Shown: positions 21,703 to 32,755, counted from the stretch's first letter. The stretch: 64,000 nucleotides of DNA from Lepidostoma basale (GCA_022606425.2 JAHDVF020000215.1:434001-498000); one strand, 5' to 3'. Made by a program: numbers and translations. The notes: generated by a model from the sequence alone, not told the origin.

Positions 21703-21748
21703 TTCAGTTTGAAAATGCCCTCGCAAGGCGAAACAAATTTGTAACTGA
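21703..21748 (+). ncRNA. hammerhead-like motif with U3-A8 pair
   Basis: Order: TCAGT (stem I), TTGAAAA box (U3 U4 G5 A6 A7 A8 A9), extra U, GCC-CTCGCAA-GGC (stem II with 7-nt loop), GAAA, CAAATTTG (fully self-complementary stem III), UA (17 = A, allowed by the UH rule), ACTGA (stem I partner). Stem I gives five Watson-Crick pairs. The canonical C3-G8 pair is replaced by U3-A8, which can still pair. It lies between the PLE coding remnant and the element's 3' end, where PLE hammerheads are known to sit. Confidence 0.5.
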
Positions 21749-21849
21749 TATTTGTATAAGAAATTATATGAATTAAAAAACAAAGTAAAACCATTAAACA
21801 TTCGCGTTTATTATTATAATAATTATAATGGAGTTTTACAAAACAAAAA

Positions 21850-22190
21850 CCTCAACAATTAATAATATTTTTTATTTATGCTTCGTAAAAAAATCGTAAA
21901 TATTTTTGATAGAACTCAAGTCGTTAAATTACCCCGTAGAGGGATCAATAATGTAAATTTTGTTATCAAAGCATAGGATTTCGGATTGCTCATTATTACT
22001 GAACACGAATTATTTACCATAGTGGATTATGTGAATTTTTAATTAACTATGAGTACATACTCGTACATAAGTGCAGGGCATGTCGGAATTTGGGTGGAAT
22101 GAAATGAGTTTAAATATGGAATTATTCGAAATTTTATTATTAATCACATTTCATATTTGCAATGTTTAAAAGAAAAAAGAATTTTAAACT
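21850..22190. other. no recognisable feature
   Basis: AT-rich spacer. Starts with a short family N flank (ATGGAGTTTTACAAAAC). Confidence 0.4.
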
Positions 22191-22191
22191 A

Positions 22192-22620
22192 ACTAACTAA
22201 CTAACCATCACGCCGTCTCCCTGAAAGGGTAGGTAGAAAGAATGGACTGTCACACTTTTACTGATGCGGCACTCCATCCTTCTATTTTCGCCCCGCGGGA
22301 GACGCGGTGTGATGGGTTGCGAACCTCATCACCACCAATAGGTATGTCCCGCGCACACTTCGATCGTCCAACACCCACAAAATAAATCTAAAACAAATAA
22401 TATAAAATACAATGATATAAAATAAAATAACAAAATAAAAATAATTTAACACAAAATGTTCTTTTTAGATGGTGCACATATTGACTATTAAATTTATGTT
22501 CCACGAATCCACCGTTTTTTTATATTTAGCACATAATGTAATAACACATAATGTTTTTTTCGATGTTGCACATGTTGACATGGACGATCCAGACTTTTGT
22601 GTTTAAGAATTTTAATTAAT
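22192..22620 (-). mobile_element. non-autonomous retroposon sharing the LINE 1 tail
   Basis: The minus-strand copy begins with the ACTAACTAACTAACC tail and the ~68-bp LINE family 1 terminus. Element-specific sequence follows (GCGGCACTCCATCC, CGCGGGAGACGCGGTGTGATGGG, CACTTCGATCG, each in the plus-strand reading). It is 5'-truncated. The fullest copy is 48847-49655. Confidence 0.75.
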
Positions 22621-22904
22621 ATATTAACAATTATATCGTAGTCTGACCTACGTATTATATGTAAATACATAGTCCTTTTGTTTATTGATCATCGTTCACG
22701 ATATAAGCAGGAATATGCTGCATTTATCGTAGCATTCATATTTTCTGGGGATCATGTCTCTACCGGAGAGCTATAAAGTCTTAAGTGAATGTTAAGCCGA
22801 AATAAGTGTTTCCAGGCCAATTTTCGTTCTTTCCTCTTATATTCGTATGTAATATTCTGTGTGCTGGAAAAAATACACTCTTGTTTCATAAAAATAAAAC
22901 GATT

Positions 22905-23060
22905 GGATAGATAATTAATACAAATGAAATGTTCTAATATCTAGAAATTTTGTTATATTTTATTGGAGTGACATATTTTGCCTTGATAAGGCACAATTAA
23001 ATGGGTCATTTGCATAAAATATTTAAAAAAATTCCCGAAAACAGCCGTTTTTATTCGTAT
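22905..23060. repeat. foldback family C, decayed
   Basis: TTAATACAAATGAAATGTTC, CTAGAAATTTTGTTATATTTTA, TTTTGCCTTGATAAGGCACA and then a short inverted arm. Confidence 0.55.
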
Positions 23061-23154
23061 AAATGATTTAATATGAAATTTTACATCATTGCTCTAGAAA
23101 CAGTACAGTAGAATAGTACATAATATAAGATTATAATAAGATGGTGAACATTTG

Positions 23155-23390
23155 TTGAATAATTAATAAGAAATGAAACGTCAGTTTTCTATAAGTTTTA
23201 CTATATTTTATAGGAATGACATGTTTCGACCTTCTAAGGCATTATCAAGTGTGACGGCAACATTTGATAATGCCTTAGAAGGAAGAAACATTTCATTCCC
23301 ATAAAATACAATAAAACTTCTAGAAAACTGGCGTTTTCATTCGTATTAATTATTCAATATGGAGTTTTACATCATTGATCAAGAAACTAT
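23155..23390. repeat. foldback family C, nearly complete
   Basis: Arms run from TTGAATAATTAATAAGAAATG to ATTCGTATTAATTATTCAATATGG, with TTTCGACCTTCTAAGGC / GCCTTAGAAGGAAGAAAC inside. Confidence 0.7.
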
Positions 23391-23875
23391 AAATATTTGT
23401 TGGTATTTTTTTAATCTGTGACAGCAAGAGTGAATGTGTAGATTTTTTTGGCAAATATTCGTAAAGTCGTTTTTACCTTATGAAGTCAGATAACTTTATG
23501 AAGGCAGATTCCTGATGGGTGTTATGATTTTATACGAAAAAGTTATGATTTTATACGATAACTGAGTTAGCATTCACAACATAAAATGTGAAATGGCAAA
23601 AAGACATAATGTTTTATTTAATTTCTCATCATTGTATATTTGTAACTATTCAATATCTGGTACCATGTTATTATTACTGCTGATAGGGATTCGGGTTATT
23701 GTTATCAGAAACTTAATTAATTTCGGTATTACCTTTATTATAACAGATATCCAAAACCCCTCAGTTCTCATCGTTTTCCCAATGTTCGTTAATCTCTGAT
23801 TTTCTAAATATTACCTCTCACTAACTGTGTTTTCTCTCTATATATGCAAGTATATTTATGTAATACATAGTAAGT
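23391..23875. other. no recognisable feature
   Basis: AT-rich. A 68-codon ORF (23593-23799) shows no known family signature. Confidence 0.4.
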
Positions 23876-24722
23876 AATAATAATAATAATTTGAATGATT
23901 AACAAAGCGCCATTTTAATGAATTAATCATCTCAAGGGCACTGTAGAAAATGCTCTAATTTATAAACTATTTAATTATATTTATTTAGTATGAGGGCTGC
24001 ACCTGACGCAGACGATCAACGTTTATATCGAGATATGATACTTTAAAAAGGTGCGTTTTGTATCTTGATCTAAATTAGTGTTTCTTAACTGTTTCGAAAG
24101 AAGTGCCCCCTTTACCACCGTAAAATCAGGAATTCACCGTAGAAGCAGGACACGTGAAGAAGAAGAAGAATGTCTATCGAATTCCATGTCTACAAAACTC
24201 TTGCAAAAGCTTCCGCTTTCTTGATGATGATTAAACATCTTCCACCGCCCATTTACTACATCAAATATTTATATTCACCTACCATATCCAAATGAACCAA
24301 AATATTATTTTAATCCCAAACCCCACGACCCATAAAGAGCTCTCTCCGTTCCGGGAAGATTACCAGCTGACATATAGCTGTTAGAATTTAATAAATTACA
24401 TTACTTAGCATATAAAGCTTTAGATGTATAAAATATAAGTATCTGTTATCTAAGAAAATGGTATGCGAATCGAAATATAACTAAAATGGAGAAACCCTAA
24501 ATAATTTAAAAAACAACGAATTGTATTTCTATAATTTCCTGATAGAAAGGGCTGATCGACTACGTCAGGTGCAGCCCTCATACTGAATTTGTTTATTATT
24601 TTTTAATTTTTTTTGTCGAGTTCATAAAACGGAGCATTTTCTACAGCGCCCTTGAGATGAGTAATTCATAAAAATGGCGCTCTATAAATTATCCAATTTG
24701 TTTTTATTATTATTATTATATT
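23876..24722. mobile_element. repeat I, long element with inverted ends
   Basis: Left end AAAGCGCCATTTTAATGAAT ... ATCATCTCAAGGGCACTGTAG; right end inverted, CAGCGCCCTTGAGATGAGTAAT ... AAAATGGCGCT. Further in, GTATGAGGGCTGCACCTGACG faces CGTCAGGTGCAGCCCTCATAC. Both ends abut (TAA)n/(ATT)n runs. There is no ORF. Shorter relatives lie at 27925-28062, 29812-29885 and 58381-58520, also next to TAA runs. Superfamily unknown. Confidence 0.6.
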
Positions 24723-24725
24723 ACT

Positions 24726-24880
24726 AGCGGACCCGATTACGCTTCGGTATAGATATATTCAAGTATAGTAATTAAACAAATACAACAGAAATTCGATATC
24801 AATTAATTTATGTTATCTAATAACGTGTTTCTTTAAATACATACGTTTAACAATGAAATTCATTCATAATTAATTTTTTT
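24726..24880 (-). mobile_element. possible Helitron 3' end
   Basis: The minus strand ends in CCGAAGCGTAATCGGGTCCGCTAGT, which fits a Helitron terminus (short GC-rich hairpin then CTAG, next to T). The 5' end was not found. Confidence 0.4.
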
Positions 24881-24884
24881 GCTT

Positions 24885-25395
24885 TAATACACAAAGGAGT
24901 TCTACTGCCAACCCTCATGTATGGAAGTGAAGTTTGGAGCTGGCAAGAGAAGGATGAAAGCAGGATAAACGCCGTAGAAATGAGACCACAAAGAAGAATG
25001 TGCGGGAAAACGTTGCATGATAGAATGCCGAACGACGAAATAAGAAAGAAATGTTAGGCAGATGACTGCATCATGCATAAAATTAAAAAAAGGATCCCTG
25101 AGATGGTTTGGACATATGGAACGAATGGATGAGAGTAGAATGGTTAAAAAAAATTGTACACAAGCAGCGTGAGTGGAAAAAAAAGCCGAAGACGACCGAG
25201 GAAACATGGCATGACCAAATTAATCAATTACTAAAGGGCGGTCACATAAGTCGGAATAATCGACTAGCGTGCATGGTACGATGTATGAATGTAGAGGAAT
25301 CCCGAGAGGTATGCCAGGACAGAGCATTGTGGCGATCCATCCTCTCTGCCTACCCCTCCGGGGAAATGGCGTGATGGTTAGTTAGTTAGTTGGTT
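24885..25395 (+). mobile_element. LINE family 1, 3' end
   Basis: Plus strand: LLPTLMYGSEVWSWQ, then RPQRRMCGKTLHDRMPNDEI across frames, then TWHDQINQLLKGGH and RRNNRLACMVRCMNVEESREVCQDR in decayed form, ending CGTGATGGTTAGTTAGTTAG. These are the recurrent blocks of family 1's C-terminal RT region. Confidence 0.8.
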
Positions 25396-25711
25396 ACACG
25401 TGGAGCAATGTCGTGATAATCTACTGAAAATTGATAGCTGTAATTGAAACCGACTTAAGCGCCATCTCTCGGTGAATCACATCGTAAACAATTAACCGCT
25501 GACATCAAACAAAATCAGTATACACCAATATAGACTGTAACGCCTCTAGCGATTAAATAACTATTTGTCTGCCACGCTAATAACTCATTTAGATGCATTA
25601 TAACTCGGTTCGTATCCTCTTCATGTTTTAAACCTTTGCCATAGCCATGAATATTGCCTTTAATTTATATATTGATAAAATATGTATATTGTAAATATCG
25701 ACTGAAGCAAA
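25396..25711. other. no recognisable feature
   Basis: No ORF or repeat match. Confidence 0.4.
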
Positions 25712-26200
25712 TATAGCAGTGCACAATGCGGTTCTAGTGCCAACCCTTATGTATGGACGTGAATCTTGGAGTTAGCAGAAGAAGGATGAAAGTCGAAAGT
25801 GCCGTAGAATTGAGATCACTTAACAATGTGCGGAAAAACAATGTATGATAGAATACCCAAAGATGAATTTAGAAAGGAATGTGAGGCGAATGAATGTGTC
25901 CAAAATAAAAATAAGAAAGGATCACTAAGATGGTTTGGACATATGGAACGAATAGATGAGGGAATAATGGTTAAAAGACAAGTAGTGTAAATGAAAAAAG
26001 AAGTCGAGAAAGGCCAAGGAAAACTTGACATGACCAAATTAAACAAATACAGAAATGAGGCTTTGTTCGCAGCAGAAACAATCGACGAGCGTGCGTGTCA
26101 CAGTGTGTGAATGTAAAAGAGGCGCGAGTTATAATGCATATAAATAAGTGATTTATGCCAGGATAGAAGAGTGTGGCGGTCCATGGAGTATGAAATAAGG
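25712..26200 (+). mobile_element. LINE family 1 fragment, decayed
   Basis: Starts AGCAGTGCACAATGCGGTTCTAGTGCC (the VHNGVL block) and runs through TATGTATGGACGTGAATC to ATGCCAGGATAGAAGAGTGTGGCGG, with frameshifts and no GTTA tail. Confidence 0.7.
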
Positions 26201-27117
26201 AGTTTATTAGCGGAAAAATCTTCAATAAAGTCGGTATTTCAACGTAAAAATTGTAGAATAACGTTTTAAATATTTCAGCTTTAATTGTGGAAGCCACTTA
26301 GTGTGCATTAATAGCCGACTGTTGTTCCATAAACAAAGGAAGTTAAGAGAACCATAAAAATGCATGAGTTTGTTTCTTTACTGTCTTACAGCACATTTGA
26401 TGACCTTTAACCCAATACGGAAGCGCTGGCCTCTCTTGGATCTTTTGTTATATTGAGTTTTATGGCACGTTAAAATAATTCATTTTCTGTACATATTCAA
26501 CATATTTAATTTATAGTGTTCTGAGAATTGAAATTTATTATTAGTAACGATTTCGTCTCATTTAATTGCTACAATTTTTTACACTGAGCAAGAACGTCTG
26601 CGGTATGAAACATGTTTCTAAAAAATGCAAAAATTTGTTAAAATACATTTATAATAGTTTAAATTTTTTTTCAAATATGAATCTACAAATCAAAGTAATG
26701 GAGAATATATTGTAGAAGAGATTGAAGATGTTTTTTTTAAACAATTTTTAACATTCGCCGCATGGTGGTGGATATTGAGTGACCAGTGACGCCCGAGTTC
26801 ATTCGAGTCGCGACTGTGGCGCGGGCAAGACGTGTGTACGTAGGTTGGATGTGTACATTTCTTGCATTTATTTAAAAATATTTTCGTATTTACAATAGAT
26901 TTTTATGAATTATGATTGTAACTTTGGCTGTATATCTACAATATATAAAATGTACATTTTAAACTGGATACCTAGAGTACAACACTGCGGGTAGAGGGTG
27001 AATTTAGCACCGTTTATTGCTATATAGGTACTCGTATAATGTAAAAATGAAAAAAATAACATTAATTATTTTTTTTTCTTCTATGTTCGCCATAACTTTG
27101 TGTTGTAGGTGTTTGTT
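26201..27117. other. no gene recognised
   Basis: Mostly AT-rich. A GC-richer patch at 26755-26850 contains no ORF. A short LINE 4-like phrase (CTGGCCTCTCTTGGATC) occurs near 26424. Confidence 0.35.
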
Positions 27118-27535
27118 TCTTTTTTATATACTTTGTACACAACACTCAAATTTATTTAAAAAAATACATAACATCTGTCAAAACTTGTAAACAATTGTAT
27201 AATAATTAATACGAATAAAAACGTCAATTTTCTAGAATTTCATTATATTTTATGGGAATGACATGTTTCGCCCTTCTAAGCCATTATCAAATGTGCCTTA
27301 GAAGGGTGAAACATGTCATTCCCATAAAATATAATAAAACTTCTAGAAAACTGACGTTTTTATTCGTATTACTTATTTAACATAGAGTATTACATCAATG
27401 TTCAAGAAAGAATAAATAATTTTATTATATTTTAAATATTTATATAATATGAATGATGAAGGGCTGGTTAGTCCGAAACATATTTGATATTTTATTTTTT
27501 TAATAAATGAGTGTTGTATACAAAGTATATAAAAA
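27118..27535. repeat. foldback L with family C nested inside
   Basis: Outer arms TATATACTTTGTACACAACACTCA and TGAGTGTTGTATACAAAGTATATA. Inside lies a complete family C palindrome (about 27195-27400). The right outer arm also carries ATGATGA, GGGCT-GGTT-AGTCC stem and GAAACATATTTG, again a hammerhead-like order. Confidence 0.65.
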
Positions 27536-27924
27536 ATAAACTTTTTTTTTCAATGTTCAATACTAGATAAATTTTAGATCGCTCTATCGGTTTCATCAAC
27601 TTTATTGTCATGGTTCAATGTTCATTCGACATTGAAAGAAAAAAATAGTTACCCATTATTATTTGTTTAAAACTATGATTTTGATTTTTTTGTTAGGACT
27701 AGGACTTTTGACTGTATTGTAACAATATCAATATTTTTCAAAGATAGTTGTTTCTTTTGCTTTCTCAATAGAGCTATCGAGTGTATGTAACTAAGGAAGA
27801 TCGGATGTCAACACCATTTTAAGTAATGGATAAGTGTTAGTAAGATGTCAGTATATATGAATATGATTGCCTATTCTGTACATACAAATATCCCTAAAAG
27901 CAAAATGTATTCTGTGATCAACAT
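27536..27924. other. no recognisable feature
   Basis: AT-rich. The pair CGCTCTATCGG and ATAGAGCTATCGAG about 200 bp apart hints at another decayed foldback, not pursued. Confidence 0.3.
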
Positions 27925-28062
27925 CCAACAGTATAATTATTGTTGAAAATCAGATGCAGCGTTCACGATTTTTATATTTAAAACACGTCTTAATGCGCCC
28001 TTGAGGTGATTACATCACAAAAACGGCGCTTTAATAGTTAGCATATTATTATTATTATAACA
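27925..28062 (-). repeat. repeat I, short copy
   Basis: ATGCGCCCTTGAGGTGATTACATCAC AAAAACGGCGCTTTAATAG (shown as two blocks) next to ATTATTATTATTAT. Inverted with respect to 29812 and 58381. Confidence 0.55.
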
Positions 28063-28165
28063 ATTATATTCATTATATCCAAACAACTAGTTGGTATCAC
28101 TTGTAATAACAATACCGTGGTTAAATACAAAGCATTTTATTATTTTATATCTATAAGTTTACTGT
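28063..28165. repeat. foldback P, half copy
   Basis: AACTAGTTGGTATCACTTGTAATAAC and ACAAAGCATTTTATTATTTTATATC match the right arm of the palindrome at 53835-54015. Confidence 0.45.
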
Positions 28166-28169
28166 TTAC

Positions 28170-28470
28170 CTTACTACTGGCAAGACCCTACGTGATCGAG
28201 TTAGGAATACAGCAATCCGAGAAATCTGCGAGGTCGAAGATGTGGTCGGATGGGGACGTCAAAGACGGCGATACTGGCATCAACACGTAGAAAGGATGAG
28301 CTCAAATAGGATATCACACATAGCTCTCCATGGAACGCCAAACGGACAACGCCGACCAGGAAGACCCCCGTAACGGTGTAGAGAAAGCTGGAGTTCAGCG
28401 TCTCAAAAGAACCCGCCCGAAATAACAGACTCCTGAGTCTACCAAAAGTGAAGAAGAAGAAGTTTACTGT
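28170..28470 (+). mobile_element. LINE family 2-like, 3' end
   Basis: Translation: TGKTLRDRVRNTAIREICEV, EDVVGWGRQRRRYWHQHVER, HIALHGTPNGQRRPGRPP, then stop codons; tail AGAAGAAGAAG. Same architecture as family 2 but a distinct subfamily. Confidence 0.75.
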
Positions 28471-29319
28471 AATATATTACTTAATATTATCTTAAAACAA
28501 TTTTTTATGTCTTATTTTGTTTATCGCGTTATATATTGTTTATGTATTAAGAATATACGTACAAAGATATCAATTTTGATTACTTTTTTTAAACACGTGT
28601 ACCATAATAAACACGAAGATACTCGTATTATGTTGAAGCTGCTGAGAGGTTTTCAATATACCAGACGGTCGTAAACAATCACGCATCAGTCCACGTACCG
28701 CTGGGTTTAAAACCGGGCGTACGGAGCCGCTGCGCAGCCCATATCACCTCTTTTGTCACCAAATCTGACGTCTTTTGTGAGAGTGCATTTACGAGCGTTT
28801 AATTGCCGCCATATTGAGGTCTCGGCTATTAAAATAGAAAGACGGCCATAAACCGGGGGTCAAAGTTTTCTCTCAACTTCTCCAAACACTTAATCCGGCC
28901 CAACAATGAAAACGATGCTTTTCTCTCTTCTCCGAACATTGGGTGGCTTGACTTTACCCTTTCACCGTCATACCGTTTATTATTATTTAAATTTAATATG
29001 ATTTTTTCGGGTGACAGACAACGAATCAAATCTTAAAATAAAAACACATAGAAATAATACGGGAAGTCAAATGTGACTTGTAATTACTGTAAGTACATGC
29101 TACCGCATATAAAACATAATTGTTTATACAGCGATGTAATTGTAATATACAAATACATATGTATAACGCAGCATCTTAAGGATAAAAACTGGGGTTAAAA
29201 GTATCAATTTTTCAATCTTTTCATATAAATATGATAGGTGTAATAAAAATTGTAATTCCATTATATTGAATACGAATCCTCTTAAATAACTCTATTACGA
29301 ATATTTAAATTCAGTGAAT
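28471..29319. other. no gene recognised; GC-richer island
   Basis: 28660-28990 is clearly less AT-rich than its surroundings and contains TTTAAAACCGGGCGTACGG and the phrase ATTGCCGCCATATTG. Both strands have only short ORFs. It could be a fragment of a host conserved region or an unknown repeat. Confidence 0.3.
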
Positions 29320-29545
29320 TTTACATAATTACATATTATTTAAAGTGACTTCCATCAAGAAATTCTTTAAAATCATTTGATTATCCTACATAATTATTTT
29401 TATATAGAATTATGTTGTAAAAGAGTCAGTTTGTAACAATGCCACCAGTCTGTCGATGCCAATGAGCCTGGCGAAACCGGTCGCTGTCGAAATAAAGACA
29501 GAAGTTAATTTTGTTAAAAAACATAGTGTTTTTTATTATTATTGT
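29320..29545 (-). repeat. repeat D, single arm
   Basis: Plus-strand order CCAGTCTGTCGA, T, GCCA-ATGAGCC-TGGC, GAAACCGGTCGCTGTCG, then AATAAAGACAGAAGTTAATT. The stem II and GAAACC-GGTC parts are intact; the box reads CTGTCGA (A6 replaced by U). Confidence 0.55.
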
Positions 29546-29811
29546 TTTTTTCTAGTTAACAGTAAACATAAGGTTAGAAAATTTAAAATAGTATTTGGCA
29601 CATATAAAATAATATTTTAGACTTTTTTAGAAAATTTAAATCCGATCCGTGGTTATAATAATAACAACAAAATAACTATTATTTAAGAAAAAACAACACA
29701 TGATTCTTCGTGATATTTTAAATAAATATATATGGTATTCAATTGTGTACATATCGTTCTATGGTTTAGAGGCCTTCCTCTATTTCTTGTTCTCATTACT
29801 CTTAATAATAA
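29546..29811. other. no recognisable feature
   Basis: AT-rich spacer. Confidence 0.4.
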
Positions 29812-29885
29812 TAAGATGCTAACTTTTAAAGCGCCGTTTTTGTGATGTAATCACCTCAAGGGCGCATAAACTCTTACGTTATTTA
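29812..29885 (+). repeat. repeat I, short copy
   Basis: AATAATAAGATGCTAACTTT, AAAGCGCCGTTTTTGTGATG and ATCACCTCAAGGGCGC, next to a TAA run. Confidence 0.55.
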
Positions 29886-29889
29886 TCAA

Positions 29890-29965
29890 ATATTTAATAC
29901 GAATTAATAAATCGTTTTTCTAGAAGTTTCATTATATTGAATAGGAATGACACGTTTCGCATTGT
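29890..29965 (+). repeat. foldback family C, half copy
   Basis: AATACGAATTAATAAATCG, TTCTAGAAGTTTCATTATAT and GACACGTTTCGCATTG; the second arm is absent. Confidence 0.5.
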
Positions 29966-30044
29966 TTGTCGGATATATTGAATGACTTGACTTCGTTTGT
30001 CCCCGAAAATTATACGCGATAACGGCAATATAGATTATTTCACA

Positions 30045-30145
30045 TACTACTGTTTAGAACCAATCTACCTAAGGCAATGCCCGTGGGCAGGGCAATAATC
30101 TTTTTAAACCACACATCTTCGTTCTCTTCAGAAAGCATATATCTC
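30045..30145 (+). repeat. repeat Q fragment, coding match
   Basis: The plus-strand frame reads RTNLPKAMPVGRAIIFLNHT, matching the minus-strand frame RTNLPMVMPVGRALSLLNR at 18.8 kb. This indicates a shared protein of an unidentified retroelement. Confidence 0.45.
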
Positions 30146-30571
30146 TTATATATTAAATTGGTATTTACTTTTCTCGTTTTCTAACTGTACTATTTTGCTA
30201 ATCTTAAATACAATAAATGGCTCATGTTTTTTTCTCTGATGTAATATTATTTTGTAATCATAAACGAATTGGAAAATTTCTGTAATGTTGATGATTTTTT
30301 TTAGTAAATGGAAATATGTGGCAGACATCCAAAAACTGGCAAACAAATGGGTAAAACTTGCAATGTTATTTTTTGTTTGAATGTCTTTAATTTTGAGTTC
30401 GTGTTTAATACGTGACTCCAGTTGATCGTTTATCGCTTTATTAATTCAGTTGTTCACATATTTATTTCACGTATTCATACGTTTTGAATCTGTTTGCAGC
30501 GATAAACTGAAGGCTGTTTTTCTGCATAGAAATCCAAGAATGGTTTTAAATATTTAAAAATATCCGAACTT
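30146..30571. other. no recognisable feature
   Basis: AT-rich; a 66-codon minus ORF without signature. Confidence 0.4.
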
Positions 30572-31020
30572 ACTTAACTAACCATCACGCCGCCTCTCCG
30601 AAGGGGTGAACTGAAAGAATGGACTGCTGAACTTTTCTTTCCATACATACTTCTCTCGCTTCCTCAGCATTCATACATCGTGTCGTGTACGCTCGTCGAT
30701 TTTTACGTGACCGACAATTAATATTTGTATATTTATTAACTAACCTTCACGCCGTCTCCTCAGTGGGTTAGGCAGAAACTATGAACCGCCACACTTCTTG
30801 TCTTGACATACTTCTCCCGATTCCTCAACATTCATAGATCGTGTAGAGCACGCTCGTCGATTTTTCCGACTCCTAACATTCTCGAAATTTAATATTTGAT
30901 TAATTTGATCGTGCCACGTTTTCCTCGATTTTCCTAGATTGCTAGTTCCATTTACGTCGTTTACACATATTTTAATTACCATTCTATCTATATTCAATAT
31001 TTCCATATATCCATACCGTT
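30572..31020 (-). mobile_element. two adjacent LINE family 1 3' ends
   Basis: The 3' terminal block occurs twice in the same orientation, at 30580-30640 and 30745-30800. Each is followed by RT-derived sequence. The first copy is truncated at about 30735, where the second begins. Confidence 0.7.
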
Positions 31021-31029
31021 ATTTTGTTA

Positions 31030-31130
31030 AAAACTTTTTTTTGGGTAGATCCTTGTAACTTCTCTTTTTCGACCGGCTTTTCGGAGTTCAATACAGTCTC
31101 CATCTCGAATGTAGTTATAACTACGTTATT
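31030..31130 (-). repeat. hammerhead-like PLE remnant
   Basis: Minus strand: CGAGA, T, GGAG, long loop, CTCC, GAAA, AGCCGGTCG. It retains stem II and the GAAA position but not the full box. Confidence 0.35.
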
Positions 31131-31534
31131 ATATATTATTTGTTAAATCATTGCAATATTTTTTAGTTAAACTATATTTAGTAAATGTACATGTAATCTT
31201 CGCATACTTTGTTTTAAAACGTTAATAAATCACACGTATATCAAATTAACGTTCTATTAAACTACATGGAAATTCGTTATACTCTAGTATAATATTACAA
31301 CATAATCGTACTAACGAAATCTTATAAATAGGCGTCCGAAATACGCCTAATAATATTACCATATATTTCTCATACCTGGACAAGAAGGGGACAATCTTTC
31401 ATTGCCTAAACGAAATTGTTCATCGATCCATAATGTACAAATGAACAATGGTACAGATTAAATTTTCCCATGTTTTTTATGTAGAAATATTTAAACTTTT
31501 TCATGGCAGATATATGCAATCATAACATTTATTA
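31131..31534. other. no recognisable feature
   Basis: AT-rich spacer. Confidence 0.4.
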
Positions 31535-31870
31535 TTATTAACCGTCACGCCGTCTCCCCGGAGGGGTAGGCAGAAAGAATGGAACGCCACACTGTTGTGT
31601 CTTGACATACTTCTCTCACTTCCTCTACATTCATACATCTTGTCATGCACGCACGTCGAATTCTCCGACTCCTTACGTGACCGACATTTAATATTTGATT
31701 GATTTGATCGTGCCACGTTTTTCTCGGTCTTCCTCTATTTCTAGCTCCGTTCACGTCGTTTACATATTCTACCTTCTTCACCATTCTGTATTCAATCATT
31801 CTTCCCATGTGTCTAAACCATCTAAACGACCCTTTCATTATTTTTTTCATAATTATAATATTTATCAACT
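31535..31870 (-). mobile_element. LINE family 1, 3' end
   Basis: The 107-codon minus frame (31545-31868) contains MKGSFRWFRHMGRM, MVKKVEYVNDVNGARNRGRP, RKTWHDQINQILNVGHV and RACMTRCMNVEE. It is one of the least decayed copies of this C-terminal region. The tail is a short TAATAATAA run rather than GTTA. Confidence 0.8.
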
Positions 31871-32495
31871 TTTGATAAACTTAAGGCGTTAACATAAAGA
31901 CGAATTTATTTATGAATTAAATTTTTTTCATATTCTAGACAATTTTTCTTGACATATTTTTAACAAAATACAATTACCTAAATATGTACCTTGTCTATTT
32001 AATTTGCACATATGTAATATAATTAGGTTCATATACTTTGTTCAAAGTATGTAGGATAGTTTTTTCATGTATTCCGATGATGAAGGTGTAAAACAGGTCG
32101 AGAAAAATTATCTGAAAACTGTAAATAAAATATTTTATATAATTATTTCGAATACACGGTGTCTTTGGATTTGCATACTACACAATTACCACTATGCTTT
32201 TTGGTATCTTGGTAGCCTATAGATAATTATATTCATTTTTGAGCAATTATAATAATCATATAATTATAAAATGTCCCCTTATTACGGATCACACGCAGAA
32301 CTTTCGTAAAGCTATGCTATTTGATCAAAATCGTAAAAAAATGATCAGTGCTTGCGCAAAATTCGTGAAATTGCATGCATATCTACACAATGTTTTATTG
32401 GGCGTTAATAAAATGTACAACTCTGTCGGATTTCTGCATTTGTTCATTTCTAAAGGGAGAAATTAATTTTTGACATAAATTCCTTATTATATTAA
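31871..32495. other. no recognisable feature
   Basis: AT-rich. The 75-codon plus ORF at 32239-32466 has no signature I recognise. Confidence 0.4.
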
Positions 32496-32755
32496 TTTTT
32501 GACATAAATTCCTTTTTATTTTATTTTATATCATTGTATTTTATATTATTTGTTTTAGATTTATTTTGTGGGTGTTGCACGATCGAAGTGTGCGCGGGAG
32601 ATGCCTATTGGTGGCGATGAGGTTCGCAACCCGTCACACCGCGTCTCCCGCGGAGCGAAAAGAGAAGGATGGAGTGCCGCATTAGTAAAAGTGTGACAGT
32701 CCATTCTTTCTGCCTACCCTTTCGGAGAGACGGCGTGATGGTTAGTTAGTTTAGT
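32496..32755 (+). mobile_element. non-autonomous retroposon, 5'-truncated
   Basis: Blocks GATCGAAGTGTGCGCGGGAG, GTGGCGATGAGGTTCGCAAC, GGATGGAGTGCCGCATTAG and the shared LINE 1 terminus with GTTAGTTAG tail. Confidence 0.75.

Larger units (their letters stand above)
21051..21823 (+). mobile_element. Penelope-like element, truncated, inverted ends
   Basis: A 773-bp unit bounded by a perfect 35-bp inverted repeat (21051-21085 against 21789-21823). Inside are the last ~80 codons of a PLE endonuclease (21080-21325), a 3' UTR of about 350 bp and a hammerhead-like motif (21703-21748). The left inverted end cuts straight into the reading frame, so the 5' part of the element has been replaced by an inverted piece of its own 3' end. 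Such complex inverted termini are known for Penelope-like elements. Confidence 0.7.

Noticed and set aside
29440..29510. Active hammerhead in repeat D
   Set aside because: Every copy that keeps the box reads CTGTCGA rather than CTGANGA; A6 is essential, so only a hammerhead-like relic is claimed.
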